Source: Kineobactrum salinum
GTDB lineage: Bacteria > Pseudomonadota > Gammaproteobacteria > Pseudomonadales > Halieaceae
DNA: 64,000 nucleotides
Direction of reading: 5' to 3'
Assembly (NCBI RefSeq): GCF_010669285.1
Contig: NZ_CP048711.1
Span: 4,216,001 to 4,280,000 of the forward strand
Shown: in pieces, positions 15,951-23,432 of the stretch
Position numbering within the stretch: position 1 is the first letter of the stretch
How the letters are laid out: the number at the start of each line of letters is the position of its first letter
The notes under the pieces: generated by a model
Database searches by the model: none
What the model was told of the DNA's origin: nothing
Seen by the model: only the letters and a program-made list of their open reading frames with translations
Translations under genes and position numbers: made by a program

Positions 15951-16418
15951 TCAAATAGTAGGCGAGCCGAAGCGGGCAGTGATGTAGTTCAGCGCTCTTT
16001 GGCGCTCTTCCCGCGAGGTTATCGGGTAGAAATTCTCCACGACCTGAGCCAAGCAATGGATCATGTCCAGTTCGATGTCGTGGGTAGCCATCGGCGTGTC
16101 GAGTGTCAATTGTCCTTTGTCCTCCTCCACGGTGTCTTCGGCGGGGGCGGGTGGTACCAAGGACATCACTGGGCCTTGGTAGTTGATGCGCTGCTTCTCC
16201 TCTCTCATCCAACCTTTGAGTGTTTCGAGGGTGGTTTCCCGTAGCGTCGTGGCTTCCCCGCTGAACACTTTGGCGACGCGCTGGTAGCCAGTCTCGTGGA
16301 CGATCCGTGAGATCGGGATCTTCTGCTCTTCGCAGAAGCGGCGGAACTCCCGTACCACTCCGGCTACTGCTGGGCGGCAATTGCGGCCTGGGTTGGCGGC
16401 GATGCGTGCTGTTCTCAT
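15951..16418 (-). CDS. probable helix-turn-helix regulator, 155 aa
   Basis: Residues 20-75 read as a lambda-repressor-like (XRE) fold: FRRFCEEQKIPISRIVHETG then a recognition-helix-like YQRVAKVFSG and an ATTLRETTLETLKGWM helix. Residues 80-110 are an acidic linker (AEDTVEEDKG) and the last 40 are helical, possibly a dimerisation part. It has no LexA/CI-type protease motif. It directly precedes operator copy 4 and is the better of the two candidates for the protein that reads the eleven palindromes. The start ATG overlaps the upstream stop as ATGA. Confidence 0.65.
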   Translation of the reverse strand: MRTARIAANPGRNCRPAVAGVVREFRRFCEEQKIPISRIVHETGYQRVAKVFSGEATTLRETTLETLKGWMREEKQRINYQGPVMSLVPPAPAEDTVEEDKGQLTLDTPMATHDIELDMIHCLAQVVENFYPITSREERQRALNYITARFGSPTI

Positions 16419-16627
16419 GCTGTTGTCTCCACGTTATTTTGCCTGTTGAGCCATTCGATCAGTTCGTGCTTCCCTGTAGGGATTTCGACCGGGGTGACGC
16501 CGATCATCGTGAAACCTTCTTTCTGGAGATGGGAGTGCTCCCTTAGTGCGTGTTTCTGGTTGGCGTAGTATTCATCGATCTGGGTGTTGGTCTCCTCGTT
16601 TATGTAGCGCAGGCGGTGGCACTGCAT
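16415..16627 (-). CDS. hypothetical protein, 70 aa
   Basis: Family not recognised. Residues 1-35 are helical and charged (INEETNTQIDEYYANQKHAL); the second half contains a short strand-rich part ending in ELIEWLNRQ. It is coupled at both ends: its start overlaps the stop of the membrane-anchored 66-aa gene (TGATG) and its stop overlaps the next start (ATGA). Confidence 0.65.
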   Translation of the reverse strand: MQCHRLRYINEETNTQIDEYYANQKHALREHSHLQKEGFTMIGVTPVEIPTGKHELIEWLNRQNNVETTA

Positions 16628-16827
16628 CAGCGTGGCTCCATGCAGGTGGTGTCGTAGTTTCCGCGATAGTCAGGCCAGCCCAGGTCGGTGTGCTCCCGCC
16701 CGAGGCGCACCATCTCGCAGTAGTGTTTCTGTTCCTCGGCGACGGTCTGTACGTCAGGGGTGGTTACTATCCCTAGAATACCTACGCATGCCAGGCAGAT
16801 GATCGCTGTTGTCGTTGCTTTTTCCAT
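16627..16827 (-). CDS. small single-membrane-span protein, 66 aa
   Basis: Start at the ATG 16827, with an AGAGAG site, rather than the longer 85-aa reading. Residues 6-24 (TTAIICLACVGILGIVTT) are a membrane segment or signal anchor; the remaining 40 residues are polar with two cysteines. Role unknown. About 170 bp between this start and the previous gene (16,828-16,998) holds no convincing gene. Confidence 0.6.
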   Translation of the reverse strand: MEKATTTAIICLACVGILGIVTTPDVQTVAEEQKHYCEMVRLGREHTDLGWPDYRGNYDTTCMEPR

Positions 16828-16998
16828 AGCGTTCACTCTCTTGAAATCGGTGCCGGCGAATTCATTGGTCTTGAGGTACCCCACCGGCAGGGACCACTTT
16901 GCTCTCGGATAGGTGGCTTGCAGAGCCAGCAGTGACCCTGGTTAGAAGGCCAAGGACTTGGGTCTGGTTGCAAGCCGTGATCGTTTGGGTTAACCGGT

Positions 16999-18267
16999 TC
17001 AGAGCGCCCTGTTGGGGGTTGTATCGTTGGGGACCAACCCATCGTTGGCTCCTGTCGCCGGCGCCTTCTCGTGCGTGTCCAGGATCTTGACCAGCGCGTC
17101 CATGTTGTCGCGGTGGCGCTGCTGTTGGGCCAGGATGTAGGTTGAGGTGATACCTACATCTTTCAGCTTGTCGATGGCTTCCTTTTGCGCTTCGATGTAG
17201 CGGATCAGGGTCTCGGGGCTCAGGTCAGTGGCCCGCTGTCCGTTGACGAGGGTCACTTGTTCGATGGTTACTGTAGTGGTCATGGGTGCTTCCTTAGTGG
17301 TTAGTGCGTGTATGACCTCGTCCCGGGTAATGCTGGGTATCGAGGGGATGCGGTTGAGTGCGTAAGTCGCCATAGCCGTTTTGCCTGCGCGCCTGCCGCT
17401 GGACAGGGAGCGCCACATGCGGGAGCGGGCTTGGTGTTCGGGGTCAGTTGTGTAAAAGGTGGCGCCCCAGATGCTCTTTGGACACTGGGTGATGCCATTT
17501 TCCTGGTGGTTCCACTCGGCCGGGGTCATTTCCTGCCAGAGGTCGCAATCCCCCTCCGGGTTCGACCCGCGCCCCTGGGTGTCCTTAATTAATGTTTGCC
17601 CTTTTGGCATCTTGTAAATCTTGCCGGCAACGAAGTCGCGGATACTGTTTTCTTTGAGCCGCTTGAAGTAGCGATCCCTGCCTTCTTCTTCTTGCTTGCC
17701 CCACTCGGCCTTAGTTACTTCTTCCCAGTATTTTGCGTTGCGGGGAGCGAGGGGTGCTACTTTGTTTCCGACGGCATCCCGGAATGTGGTTGCCCCTTTT
17801 AGGACTCTGTAGATTGAACCGTGGACAAGGGCATATACTTCACTATTTCCGATCCGTTTGAAGTAGCGATCGCCGCCGTCGGCTTCTTGCGCATCCCACT
17901 CGGCCTTGGTCACTTCTTCCCAAGGATTTTCACCAGGGCTCCAGCTCCCATCGGGGGTTGATTTCAACCCAGTGGTGCCTATAAGGCATTGCTCCCCGCC
18001 TGGTAGTTTGTATATTTTGCTCACAGTGAATTCCCGGGCGGAGGCGTTGCTGACCCGGGTCCGCTTAAAGTAGCGATCGTCACTTGCCTCGGGTCCTTTG
18101 ACCTGGGTCCAGCGTGGGGAGTCTTTCCACCCCCTGGTATAGCTCTGCCCTTGTTCGTCTACGGTCTTTATTCCCCTGGTGTTGGGGTTGTCGTTGAAGA
18201 CATAAACTTTGCCCTGGATAAACCTGGATGGGTTGTCGGATTTATTGTATCGGAAGTAATATTTCAC
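16999..18267 (-). CDS. repeat protein with four DRYFKR modules, 422 aa; 3' part possibly a separate gene
   Basis: Starts at a GTG that overlaps the upstream stop as GTGA and has a GGGAG site. Residues 1-260 hold four repeats of about 65 residues beginning YYFRY or DRYFKR, with a middle KIYKLP and closing WEEVTKAEW, probably small beta domains. Residues 260-325 are basic. From MTTTVTIEQVTLV (ATG about 17283, with its own GGAAG site) the sequence changes character to a helical domain, so the last 94 residues may be an independent gene fused in frame by one of the base losses common in this sequence. Such repeats occur in phage proteins of unknown function. Confidence 0.65.
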   Translation of the reverse strand: MKYYFRYNKSDNPSRFIQGKVYVFNDNPNTRGIKTVDEQGQSYTRGWKDSPRWTQVKGPEASDDRYFKRTRVSNASAREFTVSKIYKLPGGEQCLIGTTGLKSTPDGSWSPGENPWEEVTKAEWDAQEADGGDRYFKRIGNSEVYALVHGSIYRVLKGATTFRDAVGNKVAPLAPRNAKYWEEVTKAEWGKQEEEGRDRYFKRLKENSIRDFVAGKIYKMPKGQTLIKDTQGRGSNPEGDCDLWQEMTPAEWNHQENGITQCPKSIWGATFYTTDPEHQARSRMWRSLSSGRRAGKTAMATYALNRIPSIPSITRDEVIHALTTKEAPMTTTVTIEQVTLVNGQRATDLSPETLIRYIEAQKEAIDKLKDVGITSTYILAQQQRHRDNMDALVKILDTHEKAPATGANDGLVPNDTTPNRAL

Positions 18268-18554
18268 GCTCCCTCCTTGAGATCAGCGAAGCCCGTGAGT
18301 TGGTATTGGTCGGTCCAGGTCGCGCGACAGTCGCCACAGGACATGGGTTGGGAAGCATGAGGACTATCGACGTCGACCGAACCCCCCTGTAAGTCGTTGG
18401 AGCCGCAGGTTGGGCAGTGCTCTCCTTCTTTCTCGAGGTACTGTGTTTGCGCCGCTTCTTGGATGAACAAGTTCAAATGCCGCACGCCTTCTTCGTAGTG
18501 GTCGACGGTGCATATCAACTTCTTGATGTCCTCCAGTCTTTGGATGTCGATCAT
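18264..18554 (-). CDS. zinc-ribbon protein, 96 aa
   Basis: From the ATG at 18554. The N-terminal 50 residues are helical (IDIQRLEDIKKLI). The C-terminal half carries CPTCGS and later CGDC, a C-x2-C-x(about 25)-C-x2-C zinc ribbon. Small phage zinc ribbons of this sort often bind nucleic acid or act as accessory proteins; there is no further clue. Coupled by GTGA to the DRYFKR repeat gene. Confidence 0.7.
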   Translation of the reverse strand: MIDIQRLEDIKKLICTVDHYEEGVRHLNLFIQEAAQTQYLEKEGEHCPTCGSNDLQGGSVDVDSPHASQPMSCGDCRATWTDQYQLTGFADLKEGA

Positions 18555-18679
18555 TGCTGTTCGTCCCTTATGTCGTAGCACCCTTCGCAGAGCGGCCCTT
18601 CGTCGTTGTGGTGGATCTCGTCTTCTTCGCAGCGGCCGGTGGGCTCGTCACAGTCGAGGCAGAGTTGTACCGCGGTCAT
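18551..18679 (-). CDS. very small zinc-ribbon protein, 42 aa
   Basis: An ATG at 18679 overlapping the upstream stop, and a TGA overlapping the next ATG, so it fills the gap in a chain of coupled genes exactly. The product has C-x2-C (CLDC), a single Cys in GRCEED, and C-x2-C (CEGC), typical of a DksA/TraR-like or other treble-clef zinc finger. It is acidic. Too short for ordinary gene callers, but well supported by its exact fit between neighbours and the paired cysteines. Confidence 0.65.
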   Translation of the reverse strand: MTAVQLCLDCDEPTGRCEEDEIHHNDEGPLCEGCYDIRDEQQ

Positions 18680-19152
18680 GCTCGAACCGCTGCAAATACT
18701 TGTTCGAGGGTGGCTTCGTTTACCCTAACGGCGTTGACCAGGTGCATCCGTGCTCGCCTGCCATGGTTTGATCGTTGCCATGCCTCGACGCTCGACATTT
18801 CTGTATCGTGGAACGATTGGAGTGAGAGCAGCACGGCGTCGTAGCGGTCGAGTGCCTCCTGTAGTTGTTTTCTTTGTTGTTCGCCGAGCTTGGTGTAGTA
18901 GTCGCTGGGTATCGTATAGTTGAGTTCGTCTGCTGAGCAGTTGATGCCTTTTTCGCGTAGGTGGCGCAGGAGGTCTTCTGGGAGAATGCCACCTACGATG
19001 CAGCGGCTAGTCGAGCTGTCGGATGAATAGAAACAACCAGTGGAGTCTCGTGCGCAGGTGCCTTGCTTCTCAAGGCGTGCGAGTGCTTCCTCGGCCACCT
19101 GCTTATCGGTCCAGCCGGCGTTGTACATGTCGACGATCGTTTCTTCGCTCAT
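18676..19152 (-). CDS. hypothetical protein, 158 aa, paralogue of the 137-aa protein at 23.4 kb
   Basis: Start ATG 19152 overlaps the membrane-protein stop. The centre has an LEKQGTCARDSTGCFYSS stretch followed by RCIVGGILPEDLL, and the C-terminal half has the helix KQLQEALDRYDAVLLSLQSF with HDT after it. The same order (LKKQGTR, GSGCVYSS, RCAVGLLLPD, LKALQRFHDN) occurs in the gene at 23429-23842, so the two are duplicates that have diverged strongly. The family appears in other phages, without known function. Confidence 0.7.
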   Translation of the reverse strand: MSEETIVDMYNAGWTDKQVAEEALARLEKQGTCARDSTGCFYSSDSSTSRCIVGGILPEDLLRHLREKGINCSADELNYTIPSDYYTKLGEQQRKQLQEALDRYDAVLLSLQSFHDTEMSSVEAWQRSNHGRRARMHLVNAVRVNEATLEQVFAAVRA

Positions 19153-19382
19153 TACTTCTGTTCCCACCAGTAGAGGCGGCCTTGTGCCGTGTAGGGCTGC
19201 ATGGCGACCAAGCCGATCGGGCCTAGACACCAGAGCGTCAGGGCCGCCAGGGTGTCTGCTACTCGATGCGCCCTGGCAAAGCGGTAGGTTCCTATGCTCT
19301 GGAACGTGGCGTAGGCGTATCCGGCAGCCAAGTATCCGCAGTAGGCCCAGAGGGCGATGAGTGCTGCTATGAGAAAAAACAT
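19152..19382 (-). CDS. small membrane protein, 76 aa
   Basis: Two hydrophobic segments: residues 2-25 (LIAALIALWAYCGYLAAGYA) and about 43-62 (TLAALTLWCLGPIGLVAM), joined by a basic loop, so both ends probably lie on the same side. Resembles holin-like or superinfection-type membrane proteins in size, but it lies among early-type genes, so lysis is unlikely. ATG start, with the stop overlapping the next ATG. Confidence 0.65.
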   Translation of the reverse strand: MFFLIAALIALWAYCGYLAAGYAYATFQSIGTYRFARAHRVADTLAALTLWCLGPIGLVAMQPYTAQGRLYWWEQK

Positions 19383-19397
19383 ATGTGGTCCTTGTGG

Positions 19398-20132
19398 TTA
19401 AATGGTGCCGGTGCCGACGGGACGCTGCCCGGTCAGGGCCGCCCAGCTCACTGGGAACAGTGTCTGGATGATGGCATCCCACTGCTTGGCCAGGTCCTGG
19501 ATCTCCTTCTGCGCGTGAGAGTCGATGCGCTGCTTGTAAGCACGGGCCCAGGCTGCCAGTGAGCCGGTGACGTAGTAGCTGGTGTACATGGATTGGGGCA
19601 GGACCATACGGGCCTGCTCCGGTGCTACGTCCCACTCCAGGAGTTTGTTGTAATTAAACTCCGCGTCTTCCATCCAGCGATCGAACCAGTGTTCTACAGG
19701 GTGGTGCTCGGGCTCACCATAGGGGTTGACGAATTCTTTAATGGTGCGGTCTCCGCTACCCTGCTTGATGCTGGCATCGGGGCGGGCACGCCATACGTCA
19801 GGCGAGAAGAACTCTGGAGTATCGTCGACATAGCGCCGGCTGACCTCGTTGTACGTGAAGCCCACCATGTGCTTGAAGCGCTGACGTGCCACGAAGATCG
19901 GGATGGTTTCCCGCATGGTAATCATCGGGTGACTGAACGGTGTCCAGTGGCCGTTGCGGGCCAGGTAGCTGATGAGCCGGGCATCCTCTTCCTTCAGAAT
20001 GCCAGTAGGGAGGCCATGCCCGTCCGGGGAGTTTTCGTCGGTGGCCCAGTCACTCTCCTTGTCGAAGGAGACTCGTGCGGCATTGACGACCCGGAGGTCG
20101 TCGCCCATGTGGTCGATATAATCAGCTTTCAT
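19398..20132 (-). CDS. thyX: flavin-dependent thymidylate synthase ThyX
   Basis: 244 residues from the ATG at 20132 (overlapping the upstream stop as ATGA); the 376-aa reading from 20528 is rejected because its extra N-terminus is out-of-frame zinc-protein sequence. It carries GHWTPFSHPMITM, the RQRFKHMVGF signature (phage variant of RHRx7S) followed by NEVSRRYVDDTPEFF, and PQSMYTSYYVTGSLAAWA near the active site. ThyX methylates dUMP to dTMP with FAD and NADPH. It would raise dTTP for phage replication, in line with the nucleotide kinase gene at the other end of the phage. Confidence 0.93.
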   Translation of the reverse strand: MKADYIDHMGDDLRVVNAARVSFDKESDWATDENSPDGHGLPTGILKEEDARLISYLARNGHWTPFSHPMITMRETIPIFVARQRFKHMVGFTYNEVSRRYVDDTPEFFSPDVWRARPDASIKQGSGDRTIKEFVNPYGEPEHHPVEHWFDRWMEDAEFNYNKLLEWDVAPEQARMVLPQSMYTSYYVTGSLAAWARAYKQRIDSHAQKEIQDLAKQWDAIIQTLFPVSWAALTGQRPVGTGTI

Positions 20133-20530
20133 CGTAGAGTTTCCTTTTCCCTTTCGTGGGTGGTCATGGGTCGCTCGGATACTGGCAACAGCTGTTCGTG
20201 CTGGCACCGCCATCTGCGTTGTATCCCTGAGCATAGATAGTTCAGGGTCTCCTCGTAGAAAGGGTTGCGGGCGTGCTCCTCGAAGTCCTCTTTGATTTCG
20301 CCGTAGATCCAGCCCCCGCACTCTTTGCTGATCCAGCTGCGGACGACCAGGCAGTGGGCACAGGTCTTGTGGGTGTTGATCTTGCCCTCGAACAGGAGTC
20401 CTTCGTTCAGGTACACTTCTCCTTTGCCAATTGTCCTGTGACACTCGGCGCAGACGTGTTCTTTTCTGGCGCGCTGTTGCTTCTCGTGGAGCACGGTGCA
20501 GCGTTCGTCGGCGTCGTCGATCATGCACAT
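20129..20530 (-). CDS. cysteine-rich zinc-binding protein, 133 aa
   Basis: From the ATG at 20530. Residues 1-60 contain CAECH and CAHC around a KGEVYLNEGLLFEG strand, giving two C-x2-C/H pairs that could form a treble-clef or HNH-like zinc site; a further CSG lies later. No HNH catalytic triad is obvious. Similar small proteins in phages are annotated only as zinc-finger. Coupled to ThyX by ATGA. Confidence 0.65.
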   Translation of the reverse strand: MCMIDDADERCTVLHEKQQRARKEHVCAECHRTIGKGEVYLNEGLLFEGKINTHKTCAHCLVVRSWISKECGGWIYGEIKEDFEEHARNPFYEETLNYLCSGIQRRWRCQHEQLLPVSERPMTTHEREKETLR

Positions 20531-20700
20531 GGTGTGTTGCCCTCTATCTGTGTTGCTTTGAGTTTGACTTCGACGCAGCTCGTACAGGCTGTGCCGATGA
20601 CCCTCCAACGGTAAGGAGTGCCTTTAGGCTTTACGGCTTTCCGCACCAGGTATCGTTCGGAAAGGAGCGCCGTGGGCGTTTGGCAGTAGTAGCAGTTCAT
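20521..20700 (-). CDS. small zinc-ribbon protein, 59 aa
   Basis: Starts MNCYYCQTP (C-x2-C) and has CTSC about 40 residues later, a compact zinc ribbon with a basic middle (RKAVKPKGTPYRWR) suited to nucleic-acid binding. ATG 20700 overlaps the upstream stop, and the end overlaps the next gene by 10 bp. Confidence 0.65.
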   Translation of the reverse strand: MNCYYCQTPTALLSERYLVRKAVKPKGTPYRWRVIGTACTSCVEVKLKATQIEGNTPCA

Positions 20701-21203
20701 TCTGCTTCGGGCACTGGTTCGTTGAGCAGCGCTTCGTAGTCCGGTATCGAGAGCCACGCGATTGGGTTCGCTACTGTTTCCCAGTTGCTGTATTGCAGAA
20801 ACCACCAGGCTGGGATGTGGCCCCCGTCGAAGTATTCGTTTTCGCCGCCCCAAACGATCACGTGAGGGCCATCATCTGCGTAATCTAGTCCTTCGGCATG
20901 TGCTCCGTAAGTGGTGAGGAGGCCACTATCGAGGACGTATATATCCGCATCGTGCCGGCACAACCCGACGATGGGTCTGTCTTTCGGGGCGGTGGACATT
21001 GGTTGCCAACCCGGGACTGTGCTCCTTGTCTGGGATTGGAGTAGCTGGCCTTTTAACCAGTTGATCTCTTGGTCGCGCCATGCGAGTTCCGCTGCGATGG
21101 CTGACGTGGAGTGCAGGTTCTCGACGACCATGGCCATGAGGTGGTTCATGTACAGGTGTCCGAGGCTGCGAATGTCTCGGCCTGCGTAGAGTTTCAGGGT
21201 CAT
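20697..21203 (-). CDS. DUF551-type phage protein, 168 aa
   Basis: From the ATG at 21203. The N-terminal 75 residues are helical. Then GWQPMSTAPKDRPIVGL, the DUF551 signature (W-x-P-x-S-x-A-P-x-D), is followed by a tryptophan-rich stretch with a WW-containing segment (PAWWFLQYSNWE). DUF551 proteins are widespread in phages and prophages with no known activity. The gene just upstream has a second, related domain, so this is a tandem pair. Confidence 0.75.
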   Translation of the reverse strand: MTLKLYAGRDIRSLGHLYMNHLMAMVVENLHSTSAIAAELAWRDQEINWLKGQLLQSQTRSTVPGWQPMSTAPKDRPIVGLCRHDADIYVLDSGLLTTYGAHAEGLDYADDGPHVIVWGGENEYFDGGHIPAWWFLQYSNWETVANPIAWLSIPDYEALLNEPVPEAE

Positions 21204-21562
21204 GAGGTGCTCCTCGGGGCTACCGGGTAGGGCCGCCATGCTTTGGGGGCTTCCTTGTCTGTCTCGTAGCAGTCTTGGCTGTCGTTCCATCGAGCGTTAT
21301 GCCACTCGGTGCCGTCGCCAAAGCGGAAGCATTCGCGTATCCCGCGAGGGTTGAAGTCATCGCAGATCCAGTTGGGGTGCCAGCCGATGACAGGCTCGCC
21401 CTCTGGCGGCAGTTTTTCGTGGATGTAGGACCACTCTGCGGCTACCACATCTGCTGCTGCCCGTAGGCGCTTCGCGTATCTGATGTTCATGTCGAACGTA
21501 GTGTGGGCGCTGACTACATAATTGGCGGCGTCATCGAGCAGTTGTTCGAGGTCGGATGTCAT
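21200..21562 (-). CDS. DUF551-like phage protein, 120 aa
   Basis: From the ATG at 21562. Residues 1-48 are helical; then KLPPEGEPVIGWHPNW and a later EWHNARWN and KAWRPYPV give the same W/P-rich domain as the next gene. ATGA overlaps at both ends. Function unknown. Confidence 0.72.
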   Translation of the reverse strand: MTSDLEQLLDDAANYVVSAHTTFDMNIRYAKRLRAAADVVAAEWSYIHEKLPPEGEPVIGWHPNWICDDFNPRGIRECFRFGDGTEWHNARWNDSQDCYETDKEAPKAWRPYPVAPRSTS

Positions 21563-21822
21563 ACTCCTGGCTCCTGGGCCGCGCGTCTTTTGATTTCGGC
21601 GTAGGTTCGTGGGTTTACGTACACGGTTATCCCATCCCTCATCATCTCTGTGTCTGCTATGCAGTTCTTCCATCCGGTGATTCGGGCGACCATTTGCTTT
21701 CTGGGGCCAAACCGGCGCTTGGCTTTGCGAAGCTCGCGGGTTATTACCGGGGCGTCGGGGACTACCTTCACTACGAGTCCGGCGAACATTACGAAGGGGC
21801 TATACACCGTGGGATGCCTCAT
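21559..21822 (-). CDS. hypothetical basic protein, 87 aa
   Basis: A strand-rich N-terminal half (FVMFAGLVVKVVPDAPV), then a very basic region with RELRKAKRRFGPRKQ and KRRA near the end, compatible with nucleic-acid binding. Not recognised. Overlaps the next start by 4 bp and the upstream gene by 23 bp. Confidence 0.65.
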   Translation of the reverse strand: MRHPTVYSPFVMFAGLVVKVVPDAPVITRELRKAKRRFGPRKQMVARITGWKNCIADTEMMRDGITVYVNPRTYAEIKRRAAQEPGV

Positions 21823-22099
21823 AAATGGCCCGCACCTTCTCGGCCTCTTCCATCAGGCAGTGGTCGTCCAGCCAGCGCGCTACGTCTTCTGCTTCCTCGG
21901 CGTATGTCTTCGTGCGGAGTAGTGACTCCAGCTCCGTGACACGGGTCTTGAGTCGCTTGATTTCTTCGTCGCCCTTGTTCATGAGCCAAATTAGAGCGCC
22001 AAGTTCGAGATCGTCTGGTATTTCTCCGCCGTCTCGGTGGTAGGCAGCTTCCAGCATCTCTGCCGTCCCACGCAATTGTGCTTCAATGTCTTTTTTCAT
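21800..22099 (-). CDS. hypothetical coiled-coil protein, 99 aa
   Basis: From the ATG at 22099. All helical, with a heptad pattern at about 45-65 (IKRLKTRVTELESLLRT) and an acidic C-terminus. Family not recognised. It stands 10 bp after the next gene upstream. Confidence 0.65.
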   Translation of the reverse strand: MKKDIEAQLRGTAEMLEAAYHRDGGEIPDDLELGALIWLMNKGDEEIKRLKTRVTELESLLRTKTYAEEAEDVARWLDDHCLMEEAEKVRAIYEASHGV

Positions 22100-22109
22100 C
22101 GTGTTAACC

Positions 22110-22439
22110 CTACTTCGTCCAGAGCGCCTCAACAGGCCAACCTTTGGCTACCCACCTTTTTGCAACTTCTCGGTCGTATGTAGTGGCTGATCGGTCGGTC
22201 AGATAGTCTTCGGTGCGCCACGCTGCCGGCTCACTTTTCGCGCTACCTTTTCGCAGGTGCTCGGGCCATCCGAGTGACAACACATTGGTTTTTACGACCA
22301 TGGAGATGACGTCGCCTTCGGTAAACCAGATCTGCGCGTGTTGCCCACCCGCCGGGGGCTGTGCGGCTAGCACCAGCGTCCCGTGCAGGTCGTGGTGGTC
22401 CTGCAAGGACGAAGGCTGGTTGATCCACATCCGTTTCAC
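22110..22439 (-). CDS. hypothetical protein, 109 aa
   Basis: GTG start overlapping the upstream stop (GTGA). A mixed alpha/beta protein with several tryptophans and VISMVVKTNVLSLGWP in the middle; no motif recognised. Confidence 0.6.
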   Translation of the reverse strand: MKRMWINQPSSLQDHHDLHGTLVLAAQPPAGGQHAQIWFTEGDVISMVVKTNVLSLGWPEHLRKGSAKSEPAAWRTEDYLTDRSATTYDREVAKRWVAKGWPVEALWTK

Positions 22440-22675
22440 ACCGCTTTCCTATTCCTCATCAGCCAGGCGAAGAAGCCTTCACTCGCCGGAGCCGTGGGCT
22501 TGTTGCGGTGCTTCGCCTTGGCCTCGCTGCGCTGCGCCTTACGCTCTTTCAGGCTCAGTCCCTGGTGCTGCTTGAATGGACGCCAGGGCTTCGGCGCGTG
22601 GCTTCCGGTCGGCAAGGTGCCGCTGCGTTTGCCGCGGGCGTGCTGTCGGGGCATGAATATGTTTTCGTTTGTCAT
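22436..22675 (-). CDS. small basic disordered protein, 79 aa
   Basis: From the ATG at 22675. Strongly basic (about 25 percent Lys/Arg/His), with a proline-rich centre and a C-terminal FFAWLMRNRKA that could be an amphipathic anchor. Such small basic proteins may bind DNA or RNA; no family recognised. Confidence 0.6.
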   Translation of the reverse strand: MTNENIFMPRQHARGKRSGTLPTGSHAPKPWRPFKQHQGLSLKERKAQRSEAKAKHRNKPTAPASEGFFAWLMRNRKAV

Positions 22676-23058
22676 TATGCTTTCCTTTTCCTTGAGTAGG
22701 CGACCCACTCATCGAGCATGGCGGCCAAGAACTCACACAGGTCTCTGCGGTTCTCGCCGTAGGTCTCTTGCCATTTGTCGATGCCGTTGTAGTGGAAGGC
22801 GACGCCAGCATCGGCTCGCGGGTGCGGGGCAGGGAAGTCGGGGTTGCCGCTGTAGAGGGGCCAATGGTGCATCAGGGCCGTTACTACCGTGCTGCTGTCT
22901 GGGCCGAAGCGGTGCTGCAGGTGGTGGCATATCCCCCAAATGTTTCTTCCCCATAGGAAGACACACTCAGGGCCGGTGTCGCTGTCCGCCCACTCACGCA
23001 AGGTTTCAGCGACCTCTTCGCACCAGATTCTCTCCATCTTGCGTCTGTGGGTTGTCAC
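22675..23058 (-). CDS. hypothetical tryptophan-rich protein, 127 aa
   Basis: GTG at 23058 overlaps the upstream stop as GTGA. An alpha-helical protein with WCEEVAETLREW at the start and LCEFLAAMLDEWVAYSRKRK at the end; several His and Cys residues lie in the middle, not in a clear zinc pattern. Not recognised. Confidence 0.62.
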   Translation of the reverse strand: MTTHRRKMERIWCEEVAETLREWADSDTGPECVFLWGRNIWGICHHLQHRFGPDSSTVVTALMHHWPLYSGNPDFPAPHPRADAGVAFHYNGIDKWQETYGENRRDLCEFLAAMLDEWVAYSRKRKA

Positions 23059-23432
23059 GCTGCGTCCTCCATGAACAACCCTTCGGGCTCGGACAGGATG
23101 ATCTTCTGGATTTCGGTGAAGGTCATGCCAGAGTCGTTCCGTAGCGCGAGGCTTGTCCGGTCTCGCCCGTTCTCGGCCCCGAAGTAGTAGCGTCCGGAAG
23201 CGCCCTTGAGGCCCAACCACGCCTGCACGACGCGGAAGGGGCCGGCGAGTTTGTCGTCACCGAATTTGCCGGATTCGCCGGGTCTTCGGGGGAGGCGGTT
23301 GCCTGTCTCGCGCTCGTAAAGCACACAGGCCACGCCCAAGCAGCACAGGCCGTCCTTCTCGGAGCCCAGCGTATTTCTCCCTTGTTTGAAGTTGGGCAGC
23401 TCTTTGGCCCACATTTTCGCGTTCTCGTTCAC
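23055..23432 (-). CDS. phage protein with CCLGVAC motif, 125 aa
   Basis: The centre reads DGLCCLGVACVLYERETG and the C-terminal third has RNDSGMTFTEIQKII, a pattern seen in a common family of short phage proteins (G-x-L-x-x-x-x-x-C-C-L-G-V, then N-D-x-G-x-x-F-x-E-I-A). It is a distant relative of the two paralogues at 18.7-19.2 and 23.4-23.8 kb, which keep the C-x-V-G core. Function unknown. Starts with GTG overlapping the upstream stop. Confidence 0.7.
   Translation of the reverse strand: MNENAKMWAKELPNFKQGRNTLGSEKDGLCCLGVACVLYERETGNRLPRRPGESGKFGDDKLAGPFRVVQAWLGLKGASGRYYFGAENGRDRTSLALRNDSGMTFTEIQKIILSEPEGLFMEDAA

Noticed and set aside
16833-17042. 69-aa leftward ORF in the 16.83-17.04 kb gap
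   Set aside because: Proline/serine/tryptophan-rich with no ribosome site, overlaps the end of the 422-aa gene, and looks random.
17136-17160. A twelfth operator in the 422-aa gene (GAGGTGATACCTAC)
   Set aside because: Half-sites do not match ATAGGT/ACCTAT on both sides and it lies inside a coding region.
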